Part shown: one piece after another, positions 20,001-31,149 of the stretch
How positions within the stretch are numbered: position 1 is the stretch's first letter
How the letters are laid out: each line of letters starts with the position of its first letter
Origin: Stentor coeruleus
Taxonomy: Eukaryota; Ciliophora; Heterotrichea; Heterotrichida; Stentoridae
Assembly (NCBI GenBank): GCA_001970955.1
Contig: MPUH01000093.1
Span: 46,311 to 110,310 of the forward strand
Direction: 5' to 3'
DNA length: 64,000 nucleotides
The notes under the pieces: model-generated
Told to the model about the DNA's origin: nothing
Seen by the model: only the letters and a program-made list of their open reading frames with translations
Database searches by the model: none
Position numbers and translations under genes: made by a program

Positions 20001-21500
20001 TTAACGAACTGAATTTTCAATAATATAATTAATATTCTTCATAACAATTTCATATTGAGTTTCATCAAGGAATCCCAACGTGTCGATAGCTTCTTTTAAA
20101 CAAATCCACGTAGAAAGTGATCCTTTAGAGAGATACCTTTCTATTCTTGAATAATATTCTAATAAATAAAACATTGCTTCACGTGAAATACTAACTAATT
20201 CGCTAACTCTTAAAGTGATCTCATATTCATCAATAAGTTTATTTATTTTAGCATTACCCCTTATATCCTTAATAATCTCATCAAAATATACTCTGACTTG
20301 TTCATATTTCTCATTATTTTCCTTTCTAAACCATTCAAAATCTTCATCAATTTTCATATATTTTAACTCATTTTCATTAAGATATGGTTTTTGCATATGC
20401 GCTTGATGACTATAATTAGCATAATCATCTGAACCATTATTAAATCTTTTAAAATGCTCATTGCTTCTTCTATCTTTATTTTGATTATGAAAATTCGAAC
20501 CATAATATGAATTGACATACTCAGTATTATATCTTCTCGAATTATTCGAATTATTAACCTGAGAATTAGGTTTTTCTATATTTTGTGATTTATAAAACTC
20601 AGGATTAGGTCTTTCAATATTTTGTGATTTATAAAACTCAGGATTAGGATTTTCTATATTCTTCGGATTGTTATACCCAGTATTTAATCTTTCTAGAATT
20701 TCCAGATTAGGAGGAAAAGAATATTTTTTGCATATTTCCTGATAAAAATAGCTCAATCTATTTCTCTGCTTCAAACTAAAATTCTTCACATACGTGACAA
20801 TAATTTTTTCTATTACAGATAAATCCTCTGATCTAAAATTGTGATTAACAAATTGTGCTTGTAAAATAACATAAATAATAATACTAAAAAAATCATTTGG
20901 TGGTAAATTCCTTTCAAAAATCAATTTACTAGCTTTTTCAATAATCATCAGAACTTTTGATATGCTTTCTGTCTTCCAGTTTTCTAATGTATATAATTCT
21001 GTATCATTAAGTAAAAAAATTGAGCATTCAATATTGAATTTTTTTTCAAATAAAAGACCAGCTCTACCTAAAGTGCAAATGCTTTCATTCATTGCAAATT
21101 TGCTGAGTATTTTATAAAAGCATGATTTATAAGATCTTGCTACTAATTCTAAAGTAGTTCCAAGTTTATCTGAAATACTTGCAAGTTCATTGCTTAATCT
21201 TGAAAAATCATCAATAATATTTTTACCAAATTCCCAGCTATGGTTTTTTTTCTCATCGATGCTTTTGATTTTATCTTTGATAGAATTGAATATTTTAATA
21301 GAAATAACCCCACGAGAAAGAGGATCAATGGTCCTTTCCCTAAAAATATTTTTAAGCAAATCGATATCAACATCACTTGTTTGTATACAACCTATAAAAC
21401 ACCCTACAGCAACTTCATTATCAATTAGGTTCTTGGGGGTAAAATTTTCACATATAAATTCTTCATTTAGAATCAAATCTTCGACTATTGAACTAGACAT
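20001..21500 (-). CDS. Unknown protein, tandem paralogue 2, with linker repeats
   Basis: 499 aa and paralogous to the gene at 18569-19900 (same order of conserved blocks, same direction). The linker between the two helical parts contains three copies of a short repeat, NPEFYKSQNIE or close variants (residues about 282-312), then an Asn/Tyr/Arg-rich tract. In DNA the repeat unit is about 39 bp, so recent slippage is likely. No recognised domain. The start is 85 bp from the divergent LysM-TLDc gene, so both share a very short promoter region. Confidence 0.7.
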   Translation of the reverse strand: MSSSIVEDLILNEEFICENFTPKNLIDNEVAVGCFIGCIQTSDVDIDLLKNIFRERTIDPLSRGVISIKIFNSIKDKIKSIDEKKNHSWEFGKNIIDDFSRLSNELASISDKLGTTLELVARSYKSCFYKILSKFAMNESICTLGRAGLLFEKKFNIECSIFLLNDTELYTLENWKTESISKVLMIIEKASKLIFERNLPPNDFFSIIIYVILQAQFVNHNFRSEDLSVIEKIIVTYVKNFSLKQRNRLSYFYQEICKKYSFPPNLEILERLNTGYNNPKNIENPNPEFYKSQNIERPNPEFYKSQNIEKPNSQVNNSNNSRRYNTEYVNSYYGSNFHNQNKDRRSNEHFKRFNNGSDDYANYSHQAHMQKPYLNENELKYMKIDEDFEWFRKENNEKYEQVRVYFDEIIKDIRGNAKINKLIDEYEITLRVSELVSISREAMFYLLEYYSRIERYLSKGSLSTWICLKEAIDTLGFLDETQYEIVMKNINYIIENSVR

Positions 21501-21585
21501 TTATATATCAGAATTCGGAAATATAATAGTTTCTATCTAAGTACTTAACTTAATAAAATAATTTATGTATTAATTCTATTTAACA

Positions 21586-23307
21586 ATGGAAGAATATGTA
21601 GTGCAAGAGGATGATTCATGGATTAGCATTTCTTTGAAATTGGATATAAGATTATATACATTACTGAGACTGAATGGTAAGAGTGAAGAGTCTTTAATAT
21701 ACCCAGGTATGAGGCTTAAATTACAAGCACAGAAAAAAGTTGAAATTAAAGAACAAAAAGTAATGAAAGTAGATGAAAATAAAGGAGAAGAAGGTAAGAA
21801 ATTAGATGTAGTTGTTGAAGAAAAATGCTTATCCACAGAAAAAGAGAATGAACTTCTGAAGACTAAAGTTCAAGAAGTTGACAAGAAGGAAAATTTAGCA
21901 GAAAACAAAAAAAATATAGTTGATGAGTGTAGTCAAGTTGAGGATAAGAAACAAAAAAATATTGAAAAAAAGAGTTTTATAGGTGAAAAAGTCAAAAAAA
22001 TTGTAGGAAGGTGGAAAATGTTTAAAAAAAAGCCAGAAGCTGAAGATGATAAAAAAGGAACGAAATCAGAAATTATTAGAGAATCAAAAAACGAAGAGGA
22101 GAAATTCTTTATTATTAACCAAGAGATTATGAGCCAAAGTGTCATGACAGGGAACTCATGGGGAAATAACAGAATGTCTATAAGCGAAGAATATGAAATT
22201 CTAGGAAGAAATACAATCGAACCTCCAGAATGTTTAGAAAAAGAAATCATTTACTGTACAAGTGAAGGTGAAGTCAAAGGCAAAATTCGATTAGAGCCTC
22301 AAGGTTTGTATTTCCACCCGACAGTAAAAAAAGGCAGATGCGAAGTTAGGGTAATTGACAACATCAGAAAATGCGATCCTGATAATTTCAGAGCTTACAT
22401 CGATATTATAAATATCTCTGAGGCAAAACTTTTAGATAATAGCTACCTCAAGCCTCGTGAGCATGTTTTAATCCTCCAAATAATAGTCACAGCAGTAAGC
22501 CGTCATGAGAGCTCAGAAACTCCAATGGCAAGTGTTTTTTTCAAAGTATCCAATATTTAGATATTAAGTTCCTTTCAAGACTTCAATACCCGTCGCATGG
22601 ACCTAGAAAAATCCGCAACTGAAATTGTTGATTTTTTAAAAAAATACTTATCTAAAGCTGAGAATCCTGACTACCCCTTAACCAGTATTCCATATTATGA
22701 ATATCTCTCATCCTATCTTCAAGCAATAAATCCTCAACTCTCAGAAATTGAAACAGGATCAATAATGATACCTTTTAACCTCCCAGAGCTAAGTATCCCA
22801 TCAGTAGTCCTTACAGAAAAAATGATCAAAGAAATTGTCAGCAAACTTCCTGATCTCTATAAACCAAGAAACTGGGAACAATATTTTAGTACAGAACAAT
22901 GTGGATTTTCTTTATTAACATTTCTTAGAATAACTGAAAATCGTGGGCCTAATATTCTTGTTGTAAAAGATCATAAGAAAAAAGTTTTTGGGGCTTTTTT
23001 GCCAATTAGTTGGAAAAACTCAAAGCTTTTTTATGGCACAGGGGAAATATTTTTGTTTAATTTTGATCAAAAACAGAAAATAAGTTGTTTTTATGCTAGT
23101 TTATTGAATGAATGCTATTTAGCTTCTGATTATGAAGGGATTATTTTTGGTGGAGGGTAAGATTTATTTAGAGGACATGCAGCTTTGTTTATTAATGATG
23201 AGCTTGTGAAAGGATATAGTTCGAAATCAGTGACATTTAGAAATCAGATTCTTAGTTCTGAAGAGAATTTTGAAATTCTTGCTTTAGAAGTTTGGGGATT
23301 TATGTAA
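21586..23307 (+). CDS. LysM-GRAM-TLDc protein, OXR1/NCOA7-like, two introns
   Basis: 563 aa after removal of two 15-nt introns, GTATCCAATATTTAG at 22546-22560 and GTAAGATTTATTTAG at 23157-23171. The second removal creates the TLDc signature GGGGH (IIFGGGGHAALFINDEL), proof of the splice. Domains are an N-terminal LysM (residues 3-48, YVVQEDDSWISISLKL with LIYPGMRLKL), a Lys/Glu-rich linker, a GRAM-like region (about 222-320, GEVKGKIRLEPQGLYFHP), and a C-terminal TLDc (about 405-563, ending EVWGFM). This order is that of OXR1/NCOA7, proteins linked to oxidative-stress resistance and to regulation of the V-ATPase. Two unspliced readings of this locus would look like two separate genes. Confidence 0.92.
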
Positions 23308-23496
23308 ACCCTGCATAGAATATTAATAAAATAAGAATTGGTTATAATAAAAGATTTGATAATGTGAAATTTTACCTAAAAAAATATTTTGATTGATTTT
23401 TCGCATAAGAAAATACTTTGATATTTCTTTTTTTCAAGTTTTATTATTAGTTATGTTTATTATAGTAGAATCATAATATCAGGTATATTTTATAAA

Positions 23497-23736
23497 ATGG
23501 ATCCTTTTGGTGGAGCTGCTATGCAATTCACGAAATTGATTCAAAGACAAGTTAGAGAGTAATTCTTATATAGTTTACACAAAATCTGTCGTCGAAAATG
23601 CGTTGCTCGATATGATATTGAAGCTCTTTCTAAGTCTGAAGAAAACTGCATTGATAGGTGTGTGTTCAAATACAATGAAGCTAACGAAATGCTGTCTAAA
23701 GTAATGCAGGAAGAATATCAAAAAGTACCTAAATAA
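23497..23736 (+). CDS. Small Tim chaperone (Tim8/9/10/13 family), one 15-nt intron
   Basis: 74 aa, encoded by two short exons joined at the intron GTAATTCTTATATAG (23559-23573). The protein has the twin CX3C motif, CRRKC and CIDRC, with 15 residues between, as in the small Tims of the mitochondrial intermembrane space. These form hexamers that carry hydrophobic precursors from TOM to TIM22 or SAM. The helix between the motifs (VARYDIEALSKSEEN) is typical. Which of the four types it is cannot be decided from the sequence. It follows the TLDc gene by 189 bp in the same direction. Confidence 0.88.
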
Positions 23737-24931
23737 TAGAAAAAAAATTAGTTAGTGCTGAAAATATAAAATTGTTATATTGATTGAGAATATATAAACT
23801 AGAGTTTTAAATACTAAACAAAGTTTTGGAATTATTTAAGAAGACTAGAGTTTTTGAGGAAATTTTGAAAAAGATTGCAAATTGGGTTGAAATGATGATG
23901 ATATGGTTGAGAAATTATGATTGTTTTTATTGTATTTTAATTTATGTGTTTAAGTATGTTTTTGTATTAAATATAAGAGTTTTTGGTTTAGTTAGAAAGA
24001 TTGTTGAATGATAAGTGGTTGGAAATATGAAAATGCTGTTGAAATTGTTGGGTTTTTTTAAAGATTTTTAAGTTTTATGATTTTTGTGAATGTGTAAGGA
24101 AATATGTGGGTATTTTTGTAAGGTTTGAGGGAATAATTTTTTTTTGATTGGATGTAATATATTGTAAATAGAAAATATTGTAGAAAGTAAATAATAAGAT
24201 TTAGTTAAAGGTATTTAGTAAGCTTATTCGCTAATGGGTTTTCGTAGTAATTGATGAATTTTTCTTTAGTGACTAGCATCTCATTGAAAGAAAATTTGTT
24301 TATTATTTAATAAACTATTGAGATCGAGAATTTACTTGAAATAAATTTCTTTAAAGAAGATACTCTATGCTAGACTAAGTAAATATGGTTAAATTAATTG
24401 AGTTTGTTTGAAAATTATAATAAAGATAATGCTGAAAGTAAAATTATTTTTGGATAAAAGTTTTGGCTTGGTCGTATATTTAATGCATTTTATAGTTTTT
24501 AATAATTAGATACATAATAATGATTTTTTTTAATGATTCATAGCTGTATGCTTGCTTAACCTTAAATTATAAGGATATTTAAAAATAATTGAGTAAAGAA
24601 ATTTAACGAATAGTTTTGCAGTTTAAGTTATGGTATAAAACATATGGAAGAAATAATTTTCAAAATCTACAATAAAAGATGTCTAATCCAACAAAAACTA
24701 TTCAAAGTTCACATAAAATGAATTCCCAAACCAAAGTATTCCTTAAAAATAATTTAGTTTATTATAAACCATCTAAATACAATAATTTTTTTTTTAAACA
24801 AAATATTTTTTACCTTAAACTCATCCTAATTCTTCTTTAAATCAAATTGTCTTAAATCTTAATACCATGAAAAATCGACCATAGTTCAATGACAACAGAT
24901 TATTTATTATATTTTAAACCCAGCTTTTGAA
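23737..24931. other. Intergenic, 1195 bp
   Basis: Very AT-rich. G exceeds C on the plus strand up to about 24500, then C exceeds G before the MORN gene. A 61-codon frame at 23826-24011 starts at TTG and has no coding character. No RNA gene seen. Confidence 0.6.
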
Positions 24932-26029
24932 ATGGGAAAAGTTTGTTCATGCATAAGAAGTGCACCTTTAGACAGTAACCAAATCGTCCAAGAAGAAAAA
25001 TCGGAAAAACCTGAACCTTCTGTGACAGTCGCACCTTCCCAGACAGGGAAAACTTCAGAAATTTCCTTAGGCGACCTTATGAAGCTTCAAGATGTTATAA
25101 GAGGCTATATAGATAGACGAAAAATAAAAGAAGTATCAAGATCTAAGACCATAATCATAAAATTTGAAGGCCAAAGCACAGATCGAAAGGTTAACTTTTA
25201 TCAAAAACCCTCATCATCAAAGGACGATGAAATCAAAACATTAACAAATTCTTTCGTTGAGAAAATGGAAAAAAAACTTGGTTCGTTTAATATTGGCGAA
25301 ACAATAGGTGATTTGTCTATTGCAAGAAGACCTATACATGAAACAAATGGTACATATACAGGGGATATAAATGCTTTAAATCAACATCATGGATATGGTA
25401 TTTTTATATGGAAAGATGGGTCTAAATATGAAGGTTTCTGGCATAATGGTAAAGCTTGTGGACGAGGGAGATTAATACATTCAGATGGAGGAGTTTATGA
25501 AGGAGACTGGGAAAATGATAAAGCAAATGGTAAAGGGATTTATTATTATAAAGACAATTCAATATATGAAGGTGATTGGAAAGATGATAAACATCATGGA
25601 TTTGGAGTAGAAAAGTGTCCTGATGGTTCTAAATTTGAAGGACAGTTTATTCTTGATAAAAAACACGGTAGAGGTAAATACGAATGGGCTGATGGAACTT
25701 CTTATACTGGGGATTTTAAAGATAATAAATACTCTGGTCATGGTACTTATATATGGAGAGATAAAAGTTCATATACAGGAGAATGGGTAGATGGTAAAAA
25801 AGAAGGAAGAGGGGTTTTTACATATGATGATGGAAGAAAATATGAAGGGGAATTTAAGAATGATAAAAAACATGGGATAGGGATTTTTATATGGCCTGAT
25901 GGGAAAAGATATGAAGGAGAATGGGTTGATAATAAACAGCATGGAAAAGGTATGCAAATATTACAGAATGGACAGAGAACTGAAGGGATATGGCAAGAAG
26001 GGAAACTCCTTGAGACTTCAATTAATTAG
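24932..26029 (+). CDS. MORN-repeat protein with acylation signature and IQ-like motif
   Basis: 365 aa. It starts MGKVCSC (Gly2 plus two Cys, predicted N-myristoylation and palmitoylation). An IQ-like helix LQDVIRGYIDRRKIK lies near 52-66. From about residue 143 onwards there are nine MORN repeats of about 23 residues (YEGFWHNGKACGRGRL, YEGDWENDKANGKGIY and so on). It is probably membrane-bound scaffolding. It parallels the protein at 6317-7495 in all parts but lacks the helical insert and the intron. It heads a tight row, with the PFK start only 53 bp after its stop. Confidence 0.9.
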   Translation: MGKVCSCIRSAPLDSNQIVQEEKSEKPEPSVTVAPSQTGKTSEISLGDLMKLQDVIRGYIDRRKIKEVSRSKTIIIKFEGQSTDRKVNFYQKPSSSKDDEIKTLTNSFVEKMEKKLGSFNIGETIGDLSIARRPIHETNGTYTGDINALNQHHGYGIFIWKDGSKYEGFWHNGKACGRGRLIHSDGGVYEGDWENDKANGKGIYYYKDNSIYEGDWKDDKHHGFGVEKCPDGSKFEGQFILDKKHGRGKYEWADGTSYTGDFKDNKYSGHGTYIWRDKSSYTGEWVDGKKEGRGVFTYDDGRKYEGEFKNDKKHGIGIFIWPDGKRYEGEWVDNKQHGKGMQILQNGQRTEGIWQEGKLLETSIN

Positions 26030-26082
26030 TCAAGTATTAATAAGTTCATATGTTGGTTAATTCATTAACAAATTTATAAAAT

Positions 26083-27552
26083 ATGTTCACATTTTTAACA
26101 AGAAAAAGTCCTTTAGGTTTGATAAGAGCGATAGGAACTTATGATATTATAGAGCACAAAGCGATAATATCAGATCAAAGTATAGGTCTTTTACCTCCAA
26201 AACTCTTAACAGGAACTTCTAATGAGATTTATATTAACCCAATGCTTGGGAATGGGTATAAAAATGATGTGAATTCAGGACAAGGGTTTATACCTGAGGC
26301 TATATTCTCAAAGCTAGGTGGTTATATCAACGCAAATTCAGCATTTTCTAATGATTTCCTACAAGGGAAATCTGCATATTTAGTCAAAGGTTACCCACGT
26401 AAACAAATAATCATGAACCCACAAAAAGTCAAAGCTTGTATCGTAACATGTGGGGGTCTCTGTCCAGGTCTTAATGTTGTAATTCGTGAACTCTACATGA
26501 CCCTTCACTATAATTATGGTGTCCCTGAAATCTATGGTATTCGCGATGGATATAAAGGTTTTTACACCCCAGGATGTTTACAAGAATTTAATACATCTAC
26601 AGTTCATGATATTCATCTTAAAGGTGGGACTATTTTACGTACATCACGTGGGGGTTGGGATAAAGATAAAATCTCAAATTCCATAATAAACAATGGGTTC
26701 AATCAAATCTATATAATAGGAGGTGATGGTACTCATAGAGGAATCGCTTCTTTAGTAAATGAATTATCAAGTAAAGGGCATTTTGCATCTGTAGTTGGGG
26801 TTACTAAAACTATAGATAATGATATCCCTATTATAGATAGATCTTTTGGCTTTGATACCTCAGTTGAAGAAGCACAAAAGGCAATAGACTCTGCTGATAT
26901 TGAAGCTAATAGTATTGAAAATGGTGTTGGGCTAGTAAAACTTATGGGTCGAAATAGTGGGTTTATAGCTTTACATTCATCAATTGCTAATAGAAATGTT
27001 AATCTATGTTTAATCCCTGAAAGTGATTATGAACTTGAAGGACCTAATGGAGTTTATGCTTATATTGCTAATAGGCTTAAAGTTAAAAGTCATGCTGTTA
27101 TAGTTGTAGCTGAAGGGGCTGCAACAGGTTGTAAAGACCAAGATTTAAGAAATACTGGAAAAGATGCTTCAGGGAATTTAGCTTTATATGATATTGGGAA
27201 ACACCTTAAAGATGGAATTGCTAAATATTGTAAAAATCAAGGTATTGATGTAACACTTAAATATATTGACCCTACTTATATGATAAGAAGTATTCCTGCG
27301 AATTCTACTGATAAGAAATTGTGCACAATGCTAGCTCAAGCTGCTGTTCATGGAGCTTTTGCTGGATTTACAGGGTTTTCAGTTGGTCTTGTAGCTAATC
27401 AAATCGCATATTTACCTGTGGATTTGATGACGAAAATTTATGAAGGGAAAAATGCTAGTCCTGGACAAAGGAAAGTTGATGTTGATAATAATATGATGTG
27501 GTGGAAACTTATGTCATCTACTGGGCAGCCTAGTTTTAGAAATTTAGTTTAA
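26083..27552 (+). CDS. 6-phosphofructokinase, plant-type ATP-dependent
   Basis: 489 aa. It phosphorylates fructose 6-phosphate in glycolysis. Motifs are GGLCPGLN (about 124-131), the nucleotide loop GGDGTHRG (213-220), KTIDNDIP (242-249) with the catalytic Asp, and MGRNSGF. The Gly in GGDGT points to ATP, not pyrophosphate, as phosphoryl donor. KTIDND, with Lys before Thr, is the form found in plant-type (group III) ATP-PFKs, which the segments SFGFDTSVEEAQKAI and ENGVGLVKLMGR also resemble. Substrate choice is inferred from motifs. The N-terminus (MFTFLTRKSPLGLIR) is basic and could be read as a targeting peptide, but I would not insist on it. Confidence 0.93.
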   Translation: MFTFLTRKSPLGLIRAIGTYDIIEHKAIISDQSIGLLPPKLLTGTSNEIYINPMLGNGYKNDVNSGQGFIPEAIFSKLGGYINANSAFSNDFLQGKSAYLVKGYPRKQIIMNPQKVKACIVTCGGLCPGLNVVIRELYMTLHYNYGVPEIYGIRDGYKGFYTPGCLQEFNTSTVHDIHLKGGTILRTSRGGWDKDKISNSIINNGFNQIYIIGGDGTHRGIASLVNELSSKGHFASVVGVTKTIDNDIPIIDRSFGFDTSVEEAQKAIDSADIEANSIENGVGLVKLMGRNSGFIALHSSIANRNVNLCLIPESDYELEGPNGVYAYIANRLKVKSHAVIVVAEGAATGCKDQDLRNTGKDASGNLALYDIGKHLKDGIAKYCKNQGIDVTLKYIDPTYMIRSIPANSTDKKLCTMLAQAAVHGAFAGFTGFSVGLVANQIAYLPVDLMTKIYEGKNASPGQRKVDVDNNMMWWKLMSSTGQPSFRNLV

Positions 27553-27608
27553 TAGATTTGTTATGATTAGATTTAGTAAAAGATTTATTATATAAGTATC
27601 ATAAAAAA

Positions 27609-28610
27609 ATGAGCTATGGATATGCACATAAACTTGTTGGACATGAGGATACTATAGCTAGTTTACATATTTATTATGAAACTTTTCGCACATGTTTAAT
27701 TTCGTGTTGTCTTGATGGTTCGATTATACATTGGGATCTTGGTGAGAGGAAAATTATATATAAAACACGAATACCAAAAATAACAAACCAAGATTTTTGT
27801 GTTTTTCAAATACTTGATGAAGTACTTTATGTTGGGTATTCTGAAGGGTTACTAGGAAGTTTTGCTTTAGAGAGTATGGCTAATATCAATATATTCAAAG
27901 GCCATACAGATCAAGTTACAGCTTTATCAATATATGATTCATCAATTCTAAGCGCTTCTCAAGATTGTAGTGTAAGAAAGTGGGAATCTAAAACCGGTTC
28001 ATGTGAAGTTGTTTATCAATTTTCTGACCCAATATCTGATATTGTTGTTAAAAACACACAATTATTTGTAGCAAGTTGGGATCGTAGTGTAAAAATAATT
28101 GACTTAGAAGAAGGTATAATTATTACAGAATTCTTAGCGGCTGATAAATCAATACGTTGTATGTGTATTGATGGGAATACTATTTTTGTTGGAGGTTGTG
28201 GTCTTGTTATCATATCTTGGGAATTACCATCATTAAAAAACCTTGAATATAAAGGTATGAAAAGCTGGGCTTTAGGAATAAAAGTTGTTGATAATTTACT
28301 TTTTGGGTTTTCTGATGATAAAATGATATCTGTTTGGGATAAAGTCAATGGGAAATTATTAGAACAGTTTAGTGGGCATAATGATGGGATAACATGTATG
28401 GAATTAACTGAAGAATTTATTTATTCTGGAAGTTTTGATCAGAGTATTTTGATATGGGATATTGAAGAAATGAAAGTGAGGATTAGTGAAAGGGCGTTGA
28501 TGACGAGGGAAGATATTGAAAGCAGGAAAATTGAAACATTTTTTAGAGCACTTAATACTAAGAAAAAAGGAAAAAAGAATAAGAAAGGGAAAAAGAGTAA
28601 AAAAAAGTAA
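27609..28610 (+). CDS. WD40-repeat protein with Lys-rich tail
   Basis: 333 aa making about seven WD40 repeats, a single propeller (for example GHTDQVTALSIYDSSILSAS followed by DCSVRKWE; GHNDGITCMELTEEFIYSGS with DQSILIWD). The last 20 residues are a Lys/Gly run (KKKGKKNKKGKKSKKK), which suggests nuclear or RNA contact. No subfamily is evident. It starts 56 bp after the PFK stop. Confidence 0.88.
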   Translation: MSYGYAHKLVGHEDTIASLHIYYETFRTCLISCCLDGSIIHWDLGERKIIYKTRIPKITNQDFCVFQILDEVLYVGYSEGLLGSFALESMANINIFKGHTDQVTALSIYDSSILSASQDCSVRKWESKTGSCEVVYQFSDPISDIVVKNTQLFVASWDRSVKIIDLEEGIIITEFLAADKSIRCMCIDGNTIFVGGCGLVIISWELPSLKNLEYKGMKSWALGIKVVDNLLFGFSDDKMISVWDKVNGKLLEQFSGHNDGITCMELTEEFIYSGSFDQSILIWDIEEMKVRISERALMTREDIESRKIETFFRALNTKKKGKKNKKGKKSKKK

Positions 28611-29386
28611 GTTAAAAATTATGTTATTGATAATAAATTATGATTTTATAGGAAATGCTATTTTTCGTTTCATAATTTCATTATAGTTTTGTTTATGTAT
28701 TACTTTTCAATTGTATTTATATTTAGCAATATAGTTTTTAAGCAATTTTTGAATATTTTATTTTATAGCATAATCTTTTAAGCGCTTGCTTAATATAAGT
28801 TTAAATCCCAACTTTCTAATTACAATTTAATATTCCAATTGTCAAAAGTTAAATTCCAATATTTTCTACATTATTACTATATTTCTGCATCTCTATTTCT
28901 ATTCATTATTTTTTATATATTCAACACTTATTTTCTTTAAATTATGTATTAATTAGCATTAAACTTAAGTATAAAATCACATAGCCAGCTCTACGAGTTG
29001 GAATAAATTTTATGCATCTTGAATATATATGAAATTTAATCGCTCTACACACTTATATCAGAGCCAAACAAACCGAAAACCCCAGCTTTTAGGCTGATCA
29101 TTCCTTAGAAGTCTTTCAAATTCTTTATCAAAATATCATCTAGATCTGCACAATGCTTTCCTCCTGTATTTTAGCCTCAAAAAAAAAACATGACCACATC
29201 AACGCACAAGGACAAAAATCATAGAAACTATAGACACAAATAATGACATTTACAAAAAAAAAACAAGTTCAAGATACAATTGTGGTTTACTAGACTGAAA
29301 TCCATTAGTCCACACTAAAATCACCTCAAAATGAATAGAAATACATGCACTAAGCTTTGAATTGCTAGATAGGCACATTTAGTCTC

Positions 29387-29517
29387 TATGCTCTGCAAAA
29401 ACAAAGGACGACACAAAAGCTCCTACATTGTGTTAAAAAGTTTGGATATTGNTATGCTCTGCAAAAACAAAGGACGACACAAAAGCTCCTACATTGTGTT
29501 AAAAAGTTTGGATATTG
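29387..29517. repeat. Identical flanks of N at 29452
   Basis: About 65 bp before the N (29387-29451) recurs directly after it (29453-29517). Probable unmerged contig overlap. Confidence 0.85.
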
Positions 29518-30629
29518 GAGAAACAACTGCACGATAATAGGTAAAAAATGCACTTAAAAAAACTGAAACATGAGTCACCTCGAATGGAAACATCGAAAAT
29601 AGTGTCAATTAATAGAGTTATCTCTAGAAACTGCACTCTTGAAAGGCTGCCAATGAACAGAACAAGTTCTATTGCACATACCAAAGGATAATAGAAATTT
29701 GAAGATCGCAGTACAGCACATCTCTTAAGATCTGTGTCACTTGTACTAAATGAGAAACAAGAAACCTAGGCCTGACCAATAAAATTAACAAGAACCATGA
29801 TACAACTGAGCATGAACTTGTAGCAGAAACAAGAAACTAAAGAAAAATACCTAAACTTGAAATCCTATATGGCTCATCTTACCATAAAAATGAAACCGGA
29901 GAAAAGAAGATACATTGAAATAAATACACAGTAATTGATGGATTAATACTATATTCTTGAATAGTCCAGCTGTTCATAGCTGTCTTGATACATAATGCAA
30001 TATTACATTGGGATCTAGGAAACCAGATTCTAGTTCATTGTAGTAACTAGTCACAATTGATCTGATTGTGAACTTGACAAGAAAGACTCGAGGCATTTTA
30101 CAATTTTAGCATGTAAAGATCTTCTAAGGTGTCTAAAAGCATTTAGGAAGCAATGAGTCAAAGAAGCACTTATGAGAATCATTTTCATATGAACTGATGA
30201 TTTGAAAGATGTCTAAAGAAATTAAGTCTTTTCCGAGTTGGTGAAAATATAGAGGTTAGATTGACAGAAAATGTTAAGAAGATGCAGTTTGAAGATAGGC
30301 GACTTTTTTTTCTGTGATGGCGGACCGCAATTGTCTTGCGTCGTTTCTTAGTATAGAATAAGAGTCTTTAAAGGAGAAGCAATAATGGAGTTGGTCTTGT
30401 AGAGAAGATTGTTGTCGGTAAAGAATATTGTAACTTTGATCGGATTTGGATAACTTTGGTCTTGAGGTCTTTTGGGTTTAGATAGATACACCCACCATTT
30501 TATTATAATAACAAGATGGGGTATTTTGTTATAGATATAGGTAAAAAGTATGGATGAAAAAAAAAAGAGGAAGATGAATAAGGTTTGTATTAAGGGTTAA
30601 GATGGGTATTTAAAGGTTTTAAAATTCTT

Positions 30630-30751
30630 GGAAAAATTATAAAAGGATTTCTGGTATAATTTTGGAAAATAGGAAGTTAGAGAAAAGGGAGGAAAAATTA
30701 TAAAAGGATTTCTGGTATGATTTTGGAAAATAGGAAGTTAGAGAAAAGGGA
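30630..30751. repeat. 61-bp tandem duplication
   Basis: Two adjacent copies with offset 61 and a single visible difference (GGTATAAT versus GGTATGAT). No N between them, so this one is likely real. Confidence 0.85.
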
Positions 30752-31149
30752 GGAAGGCTAGGTTAGAAGTAAATGATAATAAAATGATGGAGGAAATAGG
30801 ATAGGAGATGCTCATTAGGTTTGGGTTTTATGGGAAAATTTTAGAATGAATGAAAAAATGTTTTGGATTTTTATTTTATTTGTCGGATGAGTAGCTTTTG
30901 AGGACTTGGGATTATAGAAAGATGCTTCTGGAAATAGTGACTAAATGTGAGTGTAGATGAATTGATTAAAATTATAATGGGGATTGAAGATTTTGTTTTA
31001 TATGAATGATGAATGCTACTATTAAATTATTTGCTATTTAATTTATTTGTTTTTGTATTTTGCTATGATACAATTTAAAATAATCATAAAGTTTGATTTG
31101 GCTTTGTTAAAAAAAAAGCGAGATTTTAAATTTTCAATGGTAATAAATC

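Larger units (their letters stand above)
28611..31149. other. 2.5-kb region without coding sequence
   Basis: No ORF above noise on either strand. From about 28980 to 30500 the base composition is clearly less AT-rich than other spacers and the strands are balanced, unlike ordinary intergenic DNA here. From about 30540 to 31000 the plus strand is G-rich and C-poor, as seen upstream of minus-strand genes. A stable small hairpin (CGCAA-TTGTC-TTGCG) is at 30326-30340. A non-coding transcript on the minus strand is possible. N at 29452 is flanked by 65-bp copies. Confidence 0.45.

Noticed and set aside
23826-24011. 61-codon plus-strand frame
   Set aside because: Starts at TTG, sits in a G-rich 3' flank and shows no protein-like pattern.
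29499-29684. 61-codon minus-strand frame near the N at 29452
   Set aside because: Short, overlaps the duplicated flank and has no recognisable feature.
30170-30340. C/D-box-like words (CTGATGAT, GTGATGG) in the ORF-free region
   Set aside because: Single motifs without paired C and D boxes at the right distance; expected by chance in AT-rich DNA.
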